Position numbers and translations under genes: made by a program
The notes under the pieces: generated by a model
Told to the model about the DNA's origin: nothing
The model's input: the letters and a program-made list of their open reading frames with translations, nothing else
Databases searched by the model: none
NCBI RefSeq assembly: GCF_023887685.1
Contig: NZ_JAMWMR010000010.1
Location: 1-64,000, forward strand
Source: Streptomyces macrolidinus
GTDB lineage: Bacteria; Actinomycetota; Actinomycetes; Streptomycetales; Streptomycetaceae
Length of the DNA: 64,000 nt
Direction: 5' to 3'
Part shown: positions 37,921 to 47,900 of the stretch, one piece after another
How positions within the stretch are numbered: the stretch's first letter is position 1
How the letters are laid out: each line of letters begins with the position of its first letter

Positions 37921-39444
37921 TCAGGCCCGCACCTGCCCCAGCCACTGCAGGGTCCGGCGGATGTCCGCGGCCAACGGATGACCGGGCCCGCGCAGGCGCT
38001 CCACGTCGTGCAGGAGCCGCACCAGGGTGTCCTGGGCGCTCACCCGGTCGCCGAGGGCGAGCAGCAGATGGCCGATGCGGCGGCGGACGTCCAGGGCGAG
38101 TTCCGGGTCCCCGGCCACGTACCGGTTCTCGTAGTACGGCAGCAGGGCCCGGTACTCGGCGAGGGCCGCCACCGGTTCCCCGAGCTGTTCCAGGCACTGG
38201 GCGACGTCGTAGCGGAAGCGCAGGGACTGGGGGTCGGCCTGGCCCGACTCGGTGGCGCGTTCGTCGGCGAGGCGGCGCAGTTCGGGCAGCGCCCGGCGGT
38301 ACTGCCCGTCGTCCATGAGCGTGGCCGCGTACTGCTTGCGCAGGGTGCGGACGACCGGTGAGTGCTCGCCGTGCTGGGCGGCGGCGACCGGGAGGATCGC
38401 GCCGAGGATGTCCACGGCCTGGGTGACCCGGCCCTCGCCGAGCAGCCGCTTGACCTCGTCGACGGCGCCCGCGACATCGGCTCGCTCGGGCGCCGGAGCC
38501 GACTGCGGCCGGGGCGCGGGGACTTGGGCCCGGTACGGCCATGGGGCATGCGGGAGGAGGAAGGGGCGTGTGGGGTCGAGGGGGGCGCCTGTGGGTGTGC
38601 CGCGCGCCGGTATGAGCGGGAGCAGCTCCTCGTACGTCTCCTGGGCCGAGGCCGGGCGGTGCTGCGGGTCCTTGGCGAGCAGGCGCAGCACGAGCGCCTC
38701 CAGCGCCTCGGGCACCTCCGGGCGCAGGGTGCGCACCGGGGCGGGCGGGTCGTAGAGGTGGCGGTGCAGCACGCCGAGGGCGGTGGTCCCGGTGAACGGC
38801 GCCTGTCCGGTGAGGAGTTCGTGCAGGAGCACACCGAGCGCGTACAGGTCGGTGTAGGGGCCGACCGCGCCGCCCATCGCCTGCTCGGGGGCCATGTAGG
38901 CGGGCGAGCCGATGGGAGAGCCGGTGTGGGTGAGGCGGGTGGTGTCCGTGTCCATCACCGAGGCGACACCGAGGTCGAGGACGGTGACCGTGCCGTCCGG
39001 CCGGACCATCACGTTCCGGGGCTTGAGGTCGCGGTGCACGATCGGTACGGCGTGCACGGCGGACAGCGCGGCGCAGAGCTGCGCGGCGACGGCCACCGCC
39101 CACGACCAGGGGTAGGGGTCGTGCTCGGCGAGGTGGTCGGCGAGGTCGGCCCCGTCGACGTACTGCATCACGAGATACAGCTCCTCGCCCGCGCTGCCCG
39201 CGTCGTGCACGGTGACCAGCCCGGGGTGGTCGACCTGCGCGGTCACCCGGCACTCCCGTACGAAGCGGCGGCGCAGCTCGTCGGCCTCCTGGCCGGCCAC
39301 CTTGTCCGGGCGCAGCAGCTTGACGGCCACGCGCCGGTCCAGGCGCTGGTCGTATCCCGTCCAGACCTGGCCCATGCCGCCCTGGCCGATGAGCGTGGAC
39401 AGTGCGTAGCGGTCGGCGATGAGGCGTCCGCTCGCCATGGTCAC
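37921..39444 (-). CDS. soluble Ser/Thr protein kinase with TPR-like C-terminus
   Basis: A 507-residue protein. The kinase domain (about 10-270) is complete: glycine loop LIGQGGMGQVW, VAVKLL lysine, HRDLKPRNV catalytic loop, LDLGVAS in place of the usual DFG, and PAYMAPEQA. The C-terminal half (about 330-507) is helical with tetratricopeptide-like repeats (DDGQYRRALPELRRLADE). There is no membrane helix. GTG 39444 overlaps the stop of the upstream membrane-protein gene as GTGA, so the two are coupled and may act together. DLG for DFG is a common variant. Substrates unknown. Confidence 0.88.
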   Translation of the reverse strand: MTMASGRLIADRYALSTLIGQGGMGQVWTGYDQRLDRRVAVKLLRPDKVAGQEADELRRRFVRECRVTAQVDHPGLVTVHDAGSAGEELYLVMQYVDGADLADHLAEHDPYPWSWAVAVAAQLCAALSAVHAVPIVHRDLKPRNVMVRPDGTVTVLDLGVASVMDTDTTRLTHTGSPIGSPAYMAPEQAMGGAVGPYTDLYALGVLLHELLTGQAPFTGTTALGVLHRHLYDPPAPVRTLRPEVPEALEALVLRLLAKDPQHRPASAQETYEELLPLIPARGTPTGAPLDPTRPFLLPHAPWPYRAQVPAPRPQSAPAPERADVAGAVDEVKRLLGEGRVTQAVDILGAILPVAAAQHGEHSPVVRTLRKQYAATLMDDGQYRRALPELRRLADERATESGQADPQSLRFRYDVAQCLEQLGEPVAALAEYRALLPYYENRYVAGDPELALDVRRRIGHLLLALGDRVSAQDTLVRLLHDVERLRGPGHPLAADIRRTLQWLGQVRA

Positions 39445-40043
39445 CGACCGTCCTCGTGCTTGCGGAGGTAGTCGCTCAGCTCGTCGAGTTCGGCCCGGAC
39501 CTGGTCGATGCGCGCGGGGGCGGGCTGCTGCGGCTGCGGGGGTCGCGGGGGTTGCAGGGGCTGTGGGACCGGCGGGTACGGGGTCGGCGGGGACTGCGTG
39601 GCGGCGTACGGCTGCGGGGCCGGGGCCGGGTAGCCGTAGCCCTGGTGCGGTGGTGCGGGGACCACGGGGGTCTGCGGCGTGGCGGCCGTGGTCTGCGAGG
39701 GCAATGGCGCGAAGGGCGGGGCGGCGCGGTGGTGGCGCACGTCGAAGACCAGGAAGTGGGCGGTGCTGAACGCGGCGAGGAGCAGGAGCACGGCCATCGC
39801 GACGTCGCCCCGGTGGTCGTTGTCCGGGAGCATGCCGACGGTGGCGAACGCGGCGATGGTCACCGGCAGGCTGAGCCAGGCCAGCAGCCAGTCCCCTCGT
39901 CTTCCGCGCAGCATGGCCACCCGGAACAGCGGCAGACCGGCGAGCAGTCCGCAACTGAGGGGGCCGACGGCGGCGAACAGGACGCGCAGGAAGGTGGCCG
40001 TGCCCGAAGTGCGGGTGGGCGGCTGCACACCGTGGCCGTACAT
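39441..40043 (-). CDS. integral membrane protein with Pro/Gln/Tyr-rich cytoplasmic tail
   Basis: A 200-residue protein. About residues 12-105 hold three to four hydrophobic helices (FLRVLFAAVGPLSCGLLAG, WLLAWLSLPVTIAAFATVG, VAMAVLLLLAAFSTAHFLVF). Residues 115-175 are Pro/Gln/Tyr-rich, and the end (RIDQVRAELDELSDYLRKHE) is a coiled-coil-like helix. ATG 40043 has AGGAG five bases upstream. Coupled by GTGA to the Ser/Thr kinase gene, it could anchor or signal to that kinase, which lacks a membrane segment. This role is inference. Confidence 0.75.
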   Translation of the reverse strand: MYGHGVQPPTRTSGTATFLRVLFAAVGPLSCGLLAGLPLFRVAMLRGRRGDWLLAWLSLPVTIAAFATVGMLPDNDHRGDVAMAVLLLLAAFSTAHFLVFDVRHHRAAPPFAPLPSQTTAATPQTPVVPAPPHQGYGYPAPAPQPYAATQSPPTPYPPVPQPLQPPRPPQPQQPAPARIDQVRAELDELSDYLRKHEDGR

Positions 40044-40139
40044 GGCTGCTCCTGGGACCGTGGTGAGGACGGACGAAGATCGGAGTCCGAGCGTATAGCC
40101 CTCCCCGGACACAGCGTCACGGGTCGGGCACAACCCCTG

Positions 40140-40232
40140 CTGTCCCCCGCACCCGTGCCCGTCCCCCCTCCCGTACTCCTCCCCGTGCGCGTACTCCCCC
40201 CGTGCCCCTACCCCTCCCCGTCCCCGCACCCG
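40140..40232 (-). repeat. C-rich tract with CCCGT-type repeats (G-rich on the minus strand)
   Basis: A stretch of about 90 bp in which the plus strand is nearly all C, T and short GT interruptions, with many C3-C6 runs. The minus strand, which is the sense strand for the genes on both sides, has matching G-runs that could form G-quadruplexes. No dyad terminator was seen here. Confidence 0.55.
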
Positions 40233-42272
40233 TCAGTCCGGGGCGACCGTGCCGTCCGTCAGCCCGTCGTGCAGGCCCCGGACGAGCTGTTCCCCGAGGC
40301 GGCCTGCGAGGCGCAGCGTGTCCTCGAACGCGGCGAGCGCCCGGAAGTGTTCGCCGTAACGGCGCTGCCGGTCCAGCGGGAGCCGGGGCAGTTGGAGGCG
40401 GCGCACATCGAGCCGGGTCGCGGTGGAGGCATAGCTGCTGGCCTGGCGGGTGTTGGCGGTACCGCGCAGGAAGCCGGCGAGGAACCAGGCGTCCAGCGCG
40501 GCCGGGTCGGGCCGCAGCAGTGTGAGGTTGCGCCCGAGGGCGGCTCCGGCGGTCACCCGGTCGATCACCCGCGCGACGGCGCCGCCGCCGAGGACGGGCA
40601 CGACGACATCGCCCTCCTCGACCAGGACCGGCTCCTCCCCGACCGCGGGCAGCGTGCCGGACGGTGCGGTGCCCGCGAGGACGTCGTGGTCGGTGAGTAC
40701 GCGCGACGAGGGGCCGTTCCCTCCACTGCGCATCAACAGCGCGCCCCCACGGGCGAGTTCGCCGACGGTGGTGAGCGACCAGCGGACCTGTTCGACGGGG
40801 CTGCGCGGGGCGGCGCCGGGCGCGGGGAGCGGCTCGGAGAGTTCGGCGGTGCGGCGCAGGGTCTCGCCGAGGCGGGCGCTCAGGGCCGTCAGCTCCTCGG
40901 CGCCGCCGCCCGCCGCGGGCGGCGGGAGATGGCGGGCGGGGGCCAGGTCGACGTCGTCGTCGAGGAGTTCGATGACGGGTACGGAGCGGCTCACGCCCGG
41001 CACCTCCGACACGCTGCCGCTGCGCGCGAACGGGCGCCAGGCGTCGAGGACCGCGGTGCGCACGCTCTCCCAGTCCGGGCCGCCGCGCGCCTCGGCGGTG
41101 GCGGCGCCGCCGTCCGCGACGAGCAACTCCGGGTGCGCGGGCGCTCCTTCGGGGCGGCGCAGCACCCACAGGTGCAGCGGGATGTTGTACGGGGGCGCCG
41201 CACCGGCCGGCAGGGCGATCACGGCGCGCAGGGCGCCGCGGCGCAGCAGATCGGCCCGGATGCGGCGGCCCGAGCGGCGGGAGGCGGCGGCGGGCGGCAT
41301 CAGCAGGACGGCGGTGCCACCGTCCTTGAGGCGGGCCAACGCGTGCTGCACCCAGGCGAGTTCGGATTCCGTACGGGCCGGGAAGCCGTACTCCCAGCGG
41401 GGGTCGTAGGTGAGTTCGTCGTGGCCCCAGTTGCGTTCGTTGAACGGCGGGTGGCACAGCACCGCGTCGGCCCTGAGGGTGTCGAACGCGTCGGCCCGGA
41501 GGCTGTCCCCGGCGGCGGTGCGCACGGCGGCCTTCGTGTGCAGGGTGAGGCGCAGCGCCGTGAACGCGGCCAGCGCGGGGTCGCCGTCCTGGCCGTACAG
41601 CCGCTGTTCGGGCAGGGGGGCGACGGCGCGCAGCAGGGCGCCGGTGCCGCAGGCCGGGTCGAGGACGGTGCGGGCGGGGCCCGCGAGGTCGGCCATCAGC
41701 GCGGCGGGGCCGTCCGGAGTGAGCGTGTACTGACGGGGGTTGGCGTCGAGATACCGGCCGAGCAGGAACTCGTACGCCTCGGGGGCGCCCAGTTCGGCGG
41801 CGAGTTCGGCGACGCCGCGCAGCAGCGGGGCCGAGGGCCGGAGCCGTTCGGGGGCCGGGACGGGTACGGCGGAGCCGTGGAGCGCGCCGGAGGCCAGTAC
41901 CTGTTCGAGGGCGGTGGGCAGGAGTTCGGCCAGGTGGGCGTCGGAGCCCGCGCTCGCCTCCTTCCAGACGCCGGGCCGGTCATGGACGAGCACGAGGACG
42001 CATCCCGCGAGGACGAGCGCCGTCAGGGGCCCTTCCGGGTGGCCCGCCAGGTGCTGCCACACGCGCTCGCGCAGCGGCACCTCGGCGAGCTTGCCCTGGC
42101 GGCGCAGCCAGCCCTCCACCTCGCCGAGCGCGAAGGAGGGGCTGGTGTCGGTGCCGCCGACCGGCTTGGGGAAGTCGGGATGGCGGCGGCGCCAGTTGCT
42201 GACGGCGGCCCGGCCGACCCCCGCGAGCCGGGCGATACCGGCCGCGGTCACCTCTGTCCCGTTGTCCTCCAC
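40233..42272 (-). CDS. HTH-N6-adenine-methylase-like protein with altered catalytic motif
   Basis: A 679-residue protein. Residues about 8-55 form a MerR-like helix-turn-helix (AAGIARLAGVGRAAVSNWRRR). A type I/HsdM-like methylase core follows (SAM motif VLDPACGTGALL at about 260; motif IV region VLCHPPFNERNWG at about 320). The usual motif IV is (N/D)PP(F/Y); here the first residue is His. A C-terminal specificity-like domain resembles target recognition (LDAWFLAGFLRG). GTG 42272 has GGGAG seven bases upstream. No restriction or HsdS/HsdR gene is adjacent. It may be an inactive methylase used as a DNA-binding regulator, or a divergent enzyme. Confidence 0.8.
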   Translation of the reverse strand: MEDNGTEVTAAGIARLAGVGRAAVSNWRRRHPDFPKPVGGTDTSPSFALGEVEGWLRRQGKLAEVPLRERVWQHLAGHPEGPLTALVLAGCVLVLVHDRPGVWKEASAGSDAHLAELLPTALEQVLASGALHGSAVPVPAPERLRPSAPLLRGVAELAAELGAPEAYEFLLGRYLDANPRQYTLTPDGPAALMADLAGPARTVLDPACGTGALLRAVAPLPEQRLYGQDGDPALAAFTALRLTLHTKAAVRTAAGDSLRADAFDTLRADAVLCHPPFNERNWGHDELTYDPRWEYGFPARTESELAWVQHALARLKDGGTAVLLMPPAAASRRSGRRIRADLLRRGALRAVIALPAGAAPPYNIPLHLWVLRRPEGAPAHPELLVADGGAATAEARGGPDWESVRTAVLDAWRPFARSGSVSEVPGVSRSVPVIELLDDDVDLAPARHLPPPAAGGGAEELTALSARLGETLRRTAELSEPLPAPGAAPRSPVEQVRWSLTTVGELARGGALLMRSGGNGPSSRVLTDHDVLAGTAPSGTLPAVGEEPVLVEEGDVVVPVLGGGAVARVIDRVTAGAALGRNLTLLRPDPAALDAWFLAGFLRGTANTRQASSYASTATRLDVRRLQLPRLPLDRQRRYGEHFRALAAFEDTLRLAGRLGEQLVRGLHDGLTDGTVAPD

Positions 42273-42370
42273 CCACCGGCTCCCCTCTGCTCTGTGTGGC
42301 GTCGAGCATACCGATGCACGCAACGCACCCCCCTTCACGCCCGTGCACACTACCCAACCTGTGAATCGTG

Positions 42371-42399
42371 TTGACTCGGTTCACACGCTCTGCTGTTAT
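42371..42399 (+). promoter_or_regulatory. vegetative-type promoter for the gene at 42460
   Basis: TTGACT at 42371-42376 and TGTTAT at 42394-42399 are spaced by 17 bases, in an AT-richer patch. The promoter overlaps an imperfect dyad GTGAA-N14-TTCAC that could be an operator. Confidence 0.6.
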
Positions 42400-42459
42400 T
42401 GACCCATCGAACGAGCGATCCGCCGAACAGTGGCGCATCGCCTGGGGGGAGGCTTCGTC

Positions 42460-43161
42460 ATGGGCAAGGGCAAGATCGCGCTGGGCGTGGTGGTCGGCGT
42501 CGTCGTCATCGGCGCGGTGTCCGCGAACGCGGGCAACGACGAGGACAAGGGCGGCAAGGACACGTCCGCGTCCTCGGGGCAGCACTCCGGAAGCGGGTCC
42601 GGCCAGGGCTCCGGGGGCAAGGGCGGGTCCGCCGCGAAGGACGCGAAGGACAAGGGCAAGGCCCCCGCGTTCGGCGGCGACGGCAGCTACCAGGTCGGCA
42701 AGGACGTCAAGCCCGGCACCTACCGGACGGCCGACAACTCCGACGGCTGCTACTGGGAGCGCGCCAAGGACGCCTCGGGCGAGTTCGAGGCGATCCTCGC
42801 CAACGACAACGTCACCGGCACGAGTTACGTGACCATCAAGGCGAGCGACAAGCTGTTCAAGACGAACGGCTGCGCGGACTGGCAGACCGTCGAGGACAAG
42901 CCGTCCGGCACGCCCCGTACCCGGAAGATCGACGGCGACGCGGGGATGCTCCGGGTCGGCGTCGACATCGCCCCCGGCACCTACACCTCCGCGGGCAACA
43001 AGGACGACGGATGCTACTGGGAGCGCGCCAAGGACGCCCTGCACTCCCTCGATTCCATCGCGGCGAACGACAACGCCAGCGGGACGGCCGTCGTCACGGT
43101 CGCCGCGAGCGACGCCTACTTCAAGACCACGGGCTGCGCGGACTGGACGAAGTCCTCCTGA
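42460..43161 (+). CDS. exported or membrane-anchored protein with two tandem cysteine-rich repeats
   Basis: A 233-residue protein. One N-terminal hydrophobic helix (IALGVVVGVVVIGAVSANAG) serves as signal or anchor and is followed by a Gly/Ser/Lys-rich linker. Two homologous units of about 70 residues (about 86-155 and 165-233) each contain PGTY, DGCYWERAKDA, ANDN and GCADW, with two cysteines that could form a disulphide. ATG 42460 has GGGAGG seven bases upstream. No known enzymatic function; a surface or binding role is likely. Confidence 0.8.
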   Translation: MGKGKIALGVVVGVVVIGAVSANAGNDEDKGGKDTSASSGQHSGSGSGQGSGGKGGSAAKDAKDKGKAPAFGGDGSYQVGKDVKPGTYRTADNSDGCYWERAKDASGEFEAILANDNVTGTSYVTIKASDKLFKTNGCADWQTVEDKPSGTPRTRKIDGDAGMLRVGVDIAPGTYTSAGNKDDGCYWERAKDALHSLDSIAANDNASGTAVVTVAASDAYFKTTGCADWTKSS

Positions 43162-43274
43162 CCCACCGCGGATCCCCGGACCTTCCCGGGTCCCCCGGCC
43201 GGGGCGGCCTGCCGCGCTGCCCCGCCCCGGCACGTCCCACCGCACCACATGTCACATCACCTCAAGGAACTCCC

Positions 43275-44024
43275 ATGCGCCGCACCGCACTCGCCGCCCT
43301 CTGCCTCGCCGTCGCAGCCGCCGCCGGAGTCACCGGCTGCCTGCCCGGCGGGAGCAAGGCCGACAGCAAGCCCGAGGAACCGTTCGCCGGGCTCTCCGGA
43401 AGCGAGATCGCCGAACGCGCCATGAAGGCCACCACCGGTGCCTCGTCGCTGCGCATGCGCGGGGACGTGTACGACGACGAGTCCGACGGCATGATCCGGC
43501 TCGACATGGCCCTGGACAAGAAGGGCACCTGCGCCGGCACCATCAGCATGAACGGAACGGGCAAGGCCGAACTGATCAAAACCGGCGACACCCTCTACCT
43601 GAAGCCCGACGAGGCGTTCCTGCGCGCACAGAGCAAGGGGGACTCCAAGGACGAGACCGACGCGGTGGTGTCCTTCATGGCCGGGAAGTGGACCAAGACG
43701 AAGGTCACGGGCAAGGACGCCGCGGACATCTCCGGGTTCTGCGATCTGGACACGGTGCTGGCCGGGGCCGACGAGGGGACCACGGACGCCGAGCGCGGCG
43801 CGACGACCGAGGTCGACGGCGTCCCGGCGGTCGTCCTGCGCGAGAAGGACGGCAAGGAGAAGTACACGGCGTATGTCGCCACCTCGGGCAAGCCCTACCT
43901 GCTGAAGGTCACCAGCAGCTCCAAGAAGGAACCGGTGACGATCTCCTTCACGGACTACGGGAAGCCGGTACGGGCCGCCGCGCCCCAGGGCAAGGTCATC
44001 GACCTGGACGCACTGGGCGGGTGA
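43275..44024 (+). CDS. lipoprotein, LppX/LprG-like fold likely
   Basis: A 249-residue predicted lipoprotein. Signal peptide RRTALAALCLAVAAAAGVTGC ends in lipobox GVTGC. The mature part (SGSEIAERAMKATTGASSLR, DMALDKKGTCAGTISM, GDTLYLKPDEAFL, KPYLLKVT) has the pattern of the lipid- or glycolipid-binding LppX/LprG-like proteins of actinobacteria. ATG 43275 has AAGGAA upstream. It follows the repeat protein on the same strand, 113 bp downstream, and may be co-transcribed. Its ligand is unknown. Confidence 0.78.
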   Translation: MRRTALAALCLAVAAAAGVTGCLPGGSKADSKPEEPFAGLSGSEIAERAMKATTGASSLRMRGDVYDDESDGMIRLDMALDKKGTCAGTISMNGTGKAELIKTGDTLYLKPDEAFLRAQSKGDSKDETDAVVSFMAGKWTKTKVTGKDAADISGFCDLDTVLAGADEGTTDAERGATTEVDGVPAVVLREKDGKEKYTAYVATSGKPYLLKVTSSSKKEPVTISFTDYGKPVRAAAPQGKVIDLDALGG

Positions 44025-44047
44025 CGCGGGCGGGCGGCCCCGCGGGC

Positions 44048-44788
44048 TCAGTTCGCGTGGAACCGGTCCGGCGCGTTCGTCGGGTTGCCGCCGGAGGGGA
44101 GCCGCTGGCTCGGGCAGGCCGCGATGACGTTCTTCATCGCCGTCTTCTCCGCGGCCGTCACCCACAGCTCGTACTTCTTCTTCACGGCCACCTGGGCGGC
44201 GACGTACGAGCAGCGGTACGCCTTGTTCGGCGGGAGCCAGTTCGAGGCGTCGCCGTCGCCCTTGCTGCGGTTGGGGGTCGCGCCCACCGCGAGCAGGTTG
44301 AGCGGGTCGTTGGCGAGCGCTATCCGCTTGCTGGGGGCCCAGCCCTTGGCGCCGGTCTGCCAGGCGTTCGAGAGCGCGACGATGTGGTCGATGTCCACCT
44401 GGCTGCGACCGCGCGCGAACGTCACGTTCTCGCCGCCGTACGGGTCGGGCGCCAGCAGCCCCGAGGCGACCTTGCAGTCCCCGTCGGTGAACTTCACGTT
44501 CTTCAGGTCCCGCCGGAGGATGTCGTCGCGGGTGTCGCAGCCGTTGGAGTCGGTGTCCGCCCAGGGGCTGCCGAACCGGTCCCGGCCGTAACCGTCCTTC
44601 GGTGCCCATGACTTGACGGTCAGGGAGTCGATCGCGGCAAGCACGGCACCGCCGGACGCGGTCTCATGCGGCGTCGCGGCCCCCTCCGTCTCCTGCGATC
44701 CCCCGGTCCCCGTCGTCTCCTCCGCGCAGCCGCTCACGGCGACCAGAACCAGAGCAGCGGCGGCGACAGCACCCCTCAGACGCACCAC
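44048..44788 (-). CDS. exported HNH-family nuclease (DUF1524 type), lipoprotein
   Basis: A 246-residue exported protein. Basic N-terminus and hydrophobic stretch (AVAAAALVLVAVSGC) end in a lipobox. The nuclease part contains DIDHIVALSNAW (metal-binding His), then NDPLNLLAV and a GDGDASNWLPPN segment typical of the DUF1524/HNH group, and a disulphide-capable Cys pair. GTG 44788 has GGGGAGG seven bases upstream. Such enzymes degrade extracellular DNA or act as surface nucleases. It converges with the lipoprotein gene ending at 44024. Confidence 0.85.
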   Translation of the reverse strand: MVRLRGAVAAAALVLVAVSGCAEETTGTGGSQETEGAATPHETASGGAVLAAIDSLTVKSWAPKDGYGRDRFGSPWADTDSNGCDTRDDILRRDLKNVKFTDGDCKVASGLLAPDPYGGENVTFARGRSQVDIDHIVALSNAWQTGAKGWAPSKRIALANDPLNLLAVGATPNRSKGDGDASNWLPPNKAYRCSYVAAQVAVKKKYELWVTAAEKTAMKNVIAACPSQRLPSGGNPTNAPDRFHAN

Positions 44789-44969
44789 GCGACGTCCTCC
44801 CCTTGCGTGTTCCACTACGTTGCGGGCCGCCCCGACGGGCGCGTTTCCGCTGGTCCCACCGTATCCGCCGCAGCCTCATCTTCATACCGGCGCCCAACCG
44901 GCCCGCGGTGCACGCCGGTTGCGGGCGCCGGTGGTGAGACGGCTCGCTCAGGCCCCGCACGCGCCGGGG

Positions 44970-47900
44970 CTACGAACCCAGGACCGACGCCAGGAACTCC
45001 CCGGTCCAGCCCAGCAACTCCCGCCCCGTCAGCGGCTTTCCGCCCACCTTCGCGGTCTTCGGGCGGGGCACCAGGACCTGGTGCGTGGCCGGCTTGATGA
45101 CGGTGCCCGGGTAGAGCCGCTTGAGCCGCAGCTCCTGGGACTCCCTCAACTCCACCGGTGCGAAGCGGATGTTGTTGCCCTGGAGGACGATCTCCCCGAC
45201 GCCGCAGGCACGGGCGAGCATCCGCAGCCCCGCCACCAGCAGGAGGTTCTCGACCGGCTCGGGCAACTTGCCGTAGCGGTCGACGAGTTCCTCGCGTACG
45301 GCCTTGACGTCCTCCTCCGTGTTCGCGGAGGCGATCGCCCGGTAGGCCTGGAGGCGCAGCCGCTCGCCCGGCGCGTAGTCGTGCGGGACATGCGCGTCGA
45401 CCGGCAGCTCGATCTTGACCTCCAGCGGCGGCTCCTCCTCGACCCCGCCCTCCAGGGAGGCGCGGTAGTCCGCGACCGCCTCGCCGACCATCCGTACGTA
45501 CAGGTCGAAGCCCACGCCCGCGATGTGCCCGGACTGTTCGCCGCCGAGGAGATTGCCCGCGCCGCGGATCTCCAGGTCCTTCATCGCCACGTACATGCCC
45601 GCGCCCATCTCCGTGTGCTGGGCGATGGTCGCCAGGCGCTCGTGGGCGGTCTCCGTCAGCGGCTTCTCCGGCGGGTACAGGAAGTAGGCGTAGCCGCGCT
45701 CGCGGCCCCGGCCGACCCGGCCGCGCAACTGGTGCAGTTGGGAGAGGCCGAAGTTGTCGCCGCGCTCCACGATCAGCGTGTTCGCGTTGGAGATGTCGAT
45801 GCCCGACTCGACGATCGTCGTGGAGACCAGGACGTCGTACTTCTTCTCCCAGAAGTCGACGACCACCTGCTCCAGCGTCTGCTCCGACATCTGGCCGTGG
45901 GCCGTGGCGATCCGCGCCTCCGGGACGATCTCGCGCAGGCGCGCGGCGGCACGGTCGATGGACTCCACCCGGTTGTGGATGTAGAAGACCTGGCCCTCGC
46001 GCAGCAGTTCACGCCGGACGGCGGCGCCGATCTGCTTCTCCTCGTAGGGGCCGACGAAGGTCAGCACCGGGTGGCGCTCCTCGGGCGGGGTGGTGATCGT
46101 GGACATCTCGCGGATGCCCGTCACCGCCATCTCCAGCGTCCTCGGGATCGGCGTCGCGGACATCGTCAGCACGTCGACGTTGGCGCGCAGCTTCTTGAGC
46201 TGCTCCTTGTGCTCGACACCGAAGCGCTGCTCCTCGTCGACGATGACGAGACCGAGGTCCTTGAACTTCGTCTGGGACGAGAACAGCCGGTGGGTGCCGA
46301 TGACGACGTCCACCGAGCCTTCCGTCAGGCCCTCCAGGACGGCCTTCGCCTCCGTGTCCGTCTGGAAGCGGGACAGCGCCCGTACGTTCACCGGGAACTG
46401 GGCGTAGCGCTCGGAGAACGTGCCGAAGTGCTGCTGGACCAGCAGGGTGGTGGGGACGAGCACCGCCACCTGCTTGCCGTCCTGCACGGCCTTGAAGGCG
46501 GCCCTGACCGCGATCTCCGTCTTGCCGTAGCCCACGTCGCCGCAGATCAGGCGGTCCATCGGGACCGACTTCTCCATGTCCTCCTTGACCTCGGCGATCG
46601 TGGTGAGCTGGTCGGGGGTCTCGGCGTAGGGGAAGGCGTCCTCCAGCTCGCGCTGCCAGGGCGTGTCCGTGCCGAAGGCGTGGCCGGGGGCCGCCATGCG
46701 CGCACTGTAGAGCTTGATGAGGTCCGCGGCGATCTCCTTGACGGCCTTCTTCGCGCGCGCCTTCGTCTTCGTCCAGTCCGCGCCGCCCAGGCGGTGCAGG
46801 GTCGGGGCCTCGCCGCCGACGTACTTGGTGATCTGCTCCAACTGGTCGGTGGGGATGTAGAGGCGGTCGCCGGGCTGGCCGCGCTTGGCCGGGGCGTACT
46901 CCACCACCAGGTACTCGCGGGTGGCGCCCTGGACCGTGCGCTGGGCCATCTCGATGTAGCGGCCCACGCCGTGCTGTTCGTGGACGATGTAGTCGCCGGA
47001 CTCCAGGGTCAGCGGGTCGATGGTCTTGCGGCGGCGGACGGGCATCCGGGCGCCGTCGCGGCCGGCGGTCCGCTGGCCGGAGAGGTCGGTCTCGGTGAGT
47101 ACGGCGAGTCCGAGCGCGGGGTCGACGAAGCCGTGGTCGATCGAGCCGCACGCCACGTGCACGACCGCGGGGGACAGGGCGCCGAGGTCGGGGTCGAGGC
47201 GGGCGGCGATGCCCTCGCCTCCGAGCACCTCGACGGTGCGGGAGGCCGGGCCGTGGCCTTCGGTGACGAACACCGTGCACCACCGGTCGGCGAGCCAGCC
47301 CTTGGTGTCGGCGAGCGCCTTCGCGGTGTCCCCGCGGTAGGTCTCCGGGGCGTGCATACCGAGCTTGAGCGTGTCCCCGTCGAGGGCGTCCAGCTCGTCG
47401 TCCGCCGCGAACGGCGACACGGACCACCACATCATGCCCAGCTCGCGGGCCCGCTCCCGGACGTCCGCGAGGGACCACAGGGAGGCCGCGCCGACGTCGA
47501 TCGGCGCGTCCCCGCCACCCGCCGTGGCCGCCCAGGAGGCCTGGAGGAACTCCTGGCTGGTCGCCACCAGGTCCGCGGCCCTCGTCCGTACCCGCTCCGG
47601 GTCGCAGACGACGGCCATGGCGCCCGCGGGCAGCACGTCGAGCAGCAACTCCATGTCGTCGACCAGGACGGGCGCGAGGGACTCCATGCCCTCGACGGCG
47701 ATGCCCTCGGCGATTCTGCCGAGCAGCTCGCCCAGTTCGGGGTGGCGCTCGGCGAGGGCGGCGGCCCGCTCCCGTACGTCGCCCGTCAGCAGCAGTTCCC
47801 GGCACGGGGGCGCCCACAGGCCGTGCTCGGCGACCTCCAGGGAGCGCTGGTCGGCGATCTTGAAGTAGCGGATCTCCTCGATGTCGTCGCCCCAGAACTC

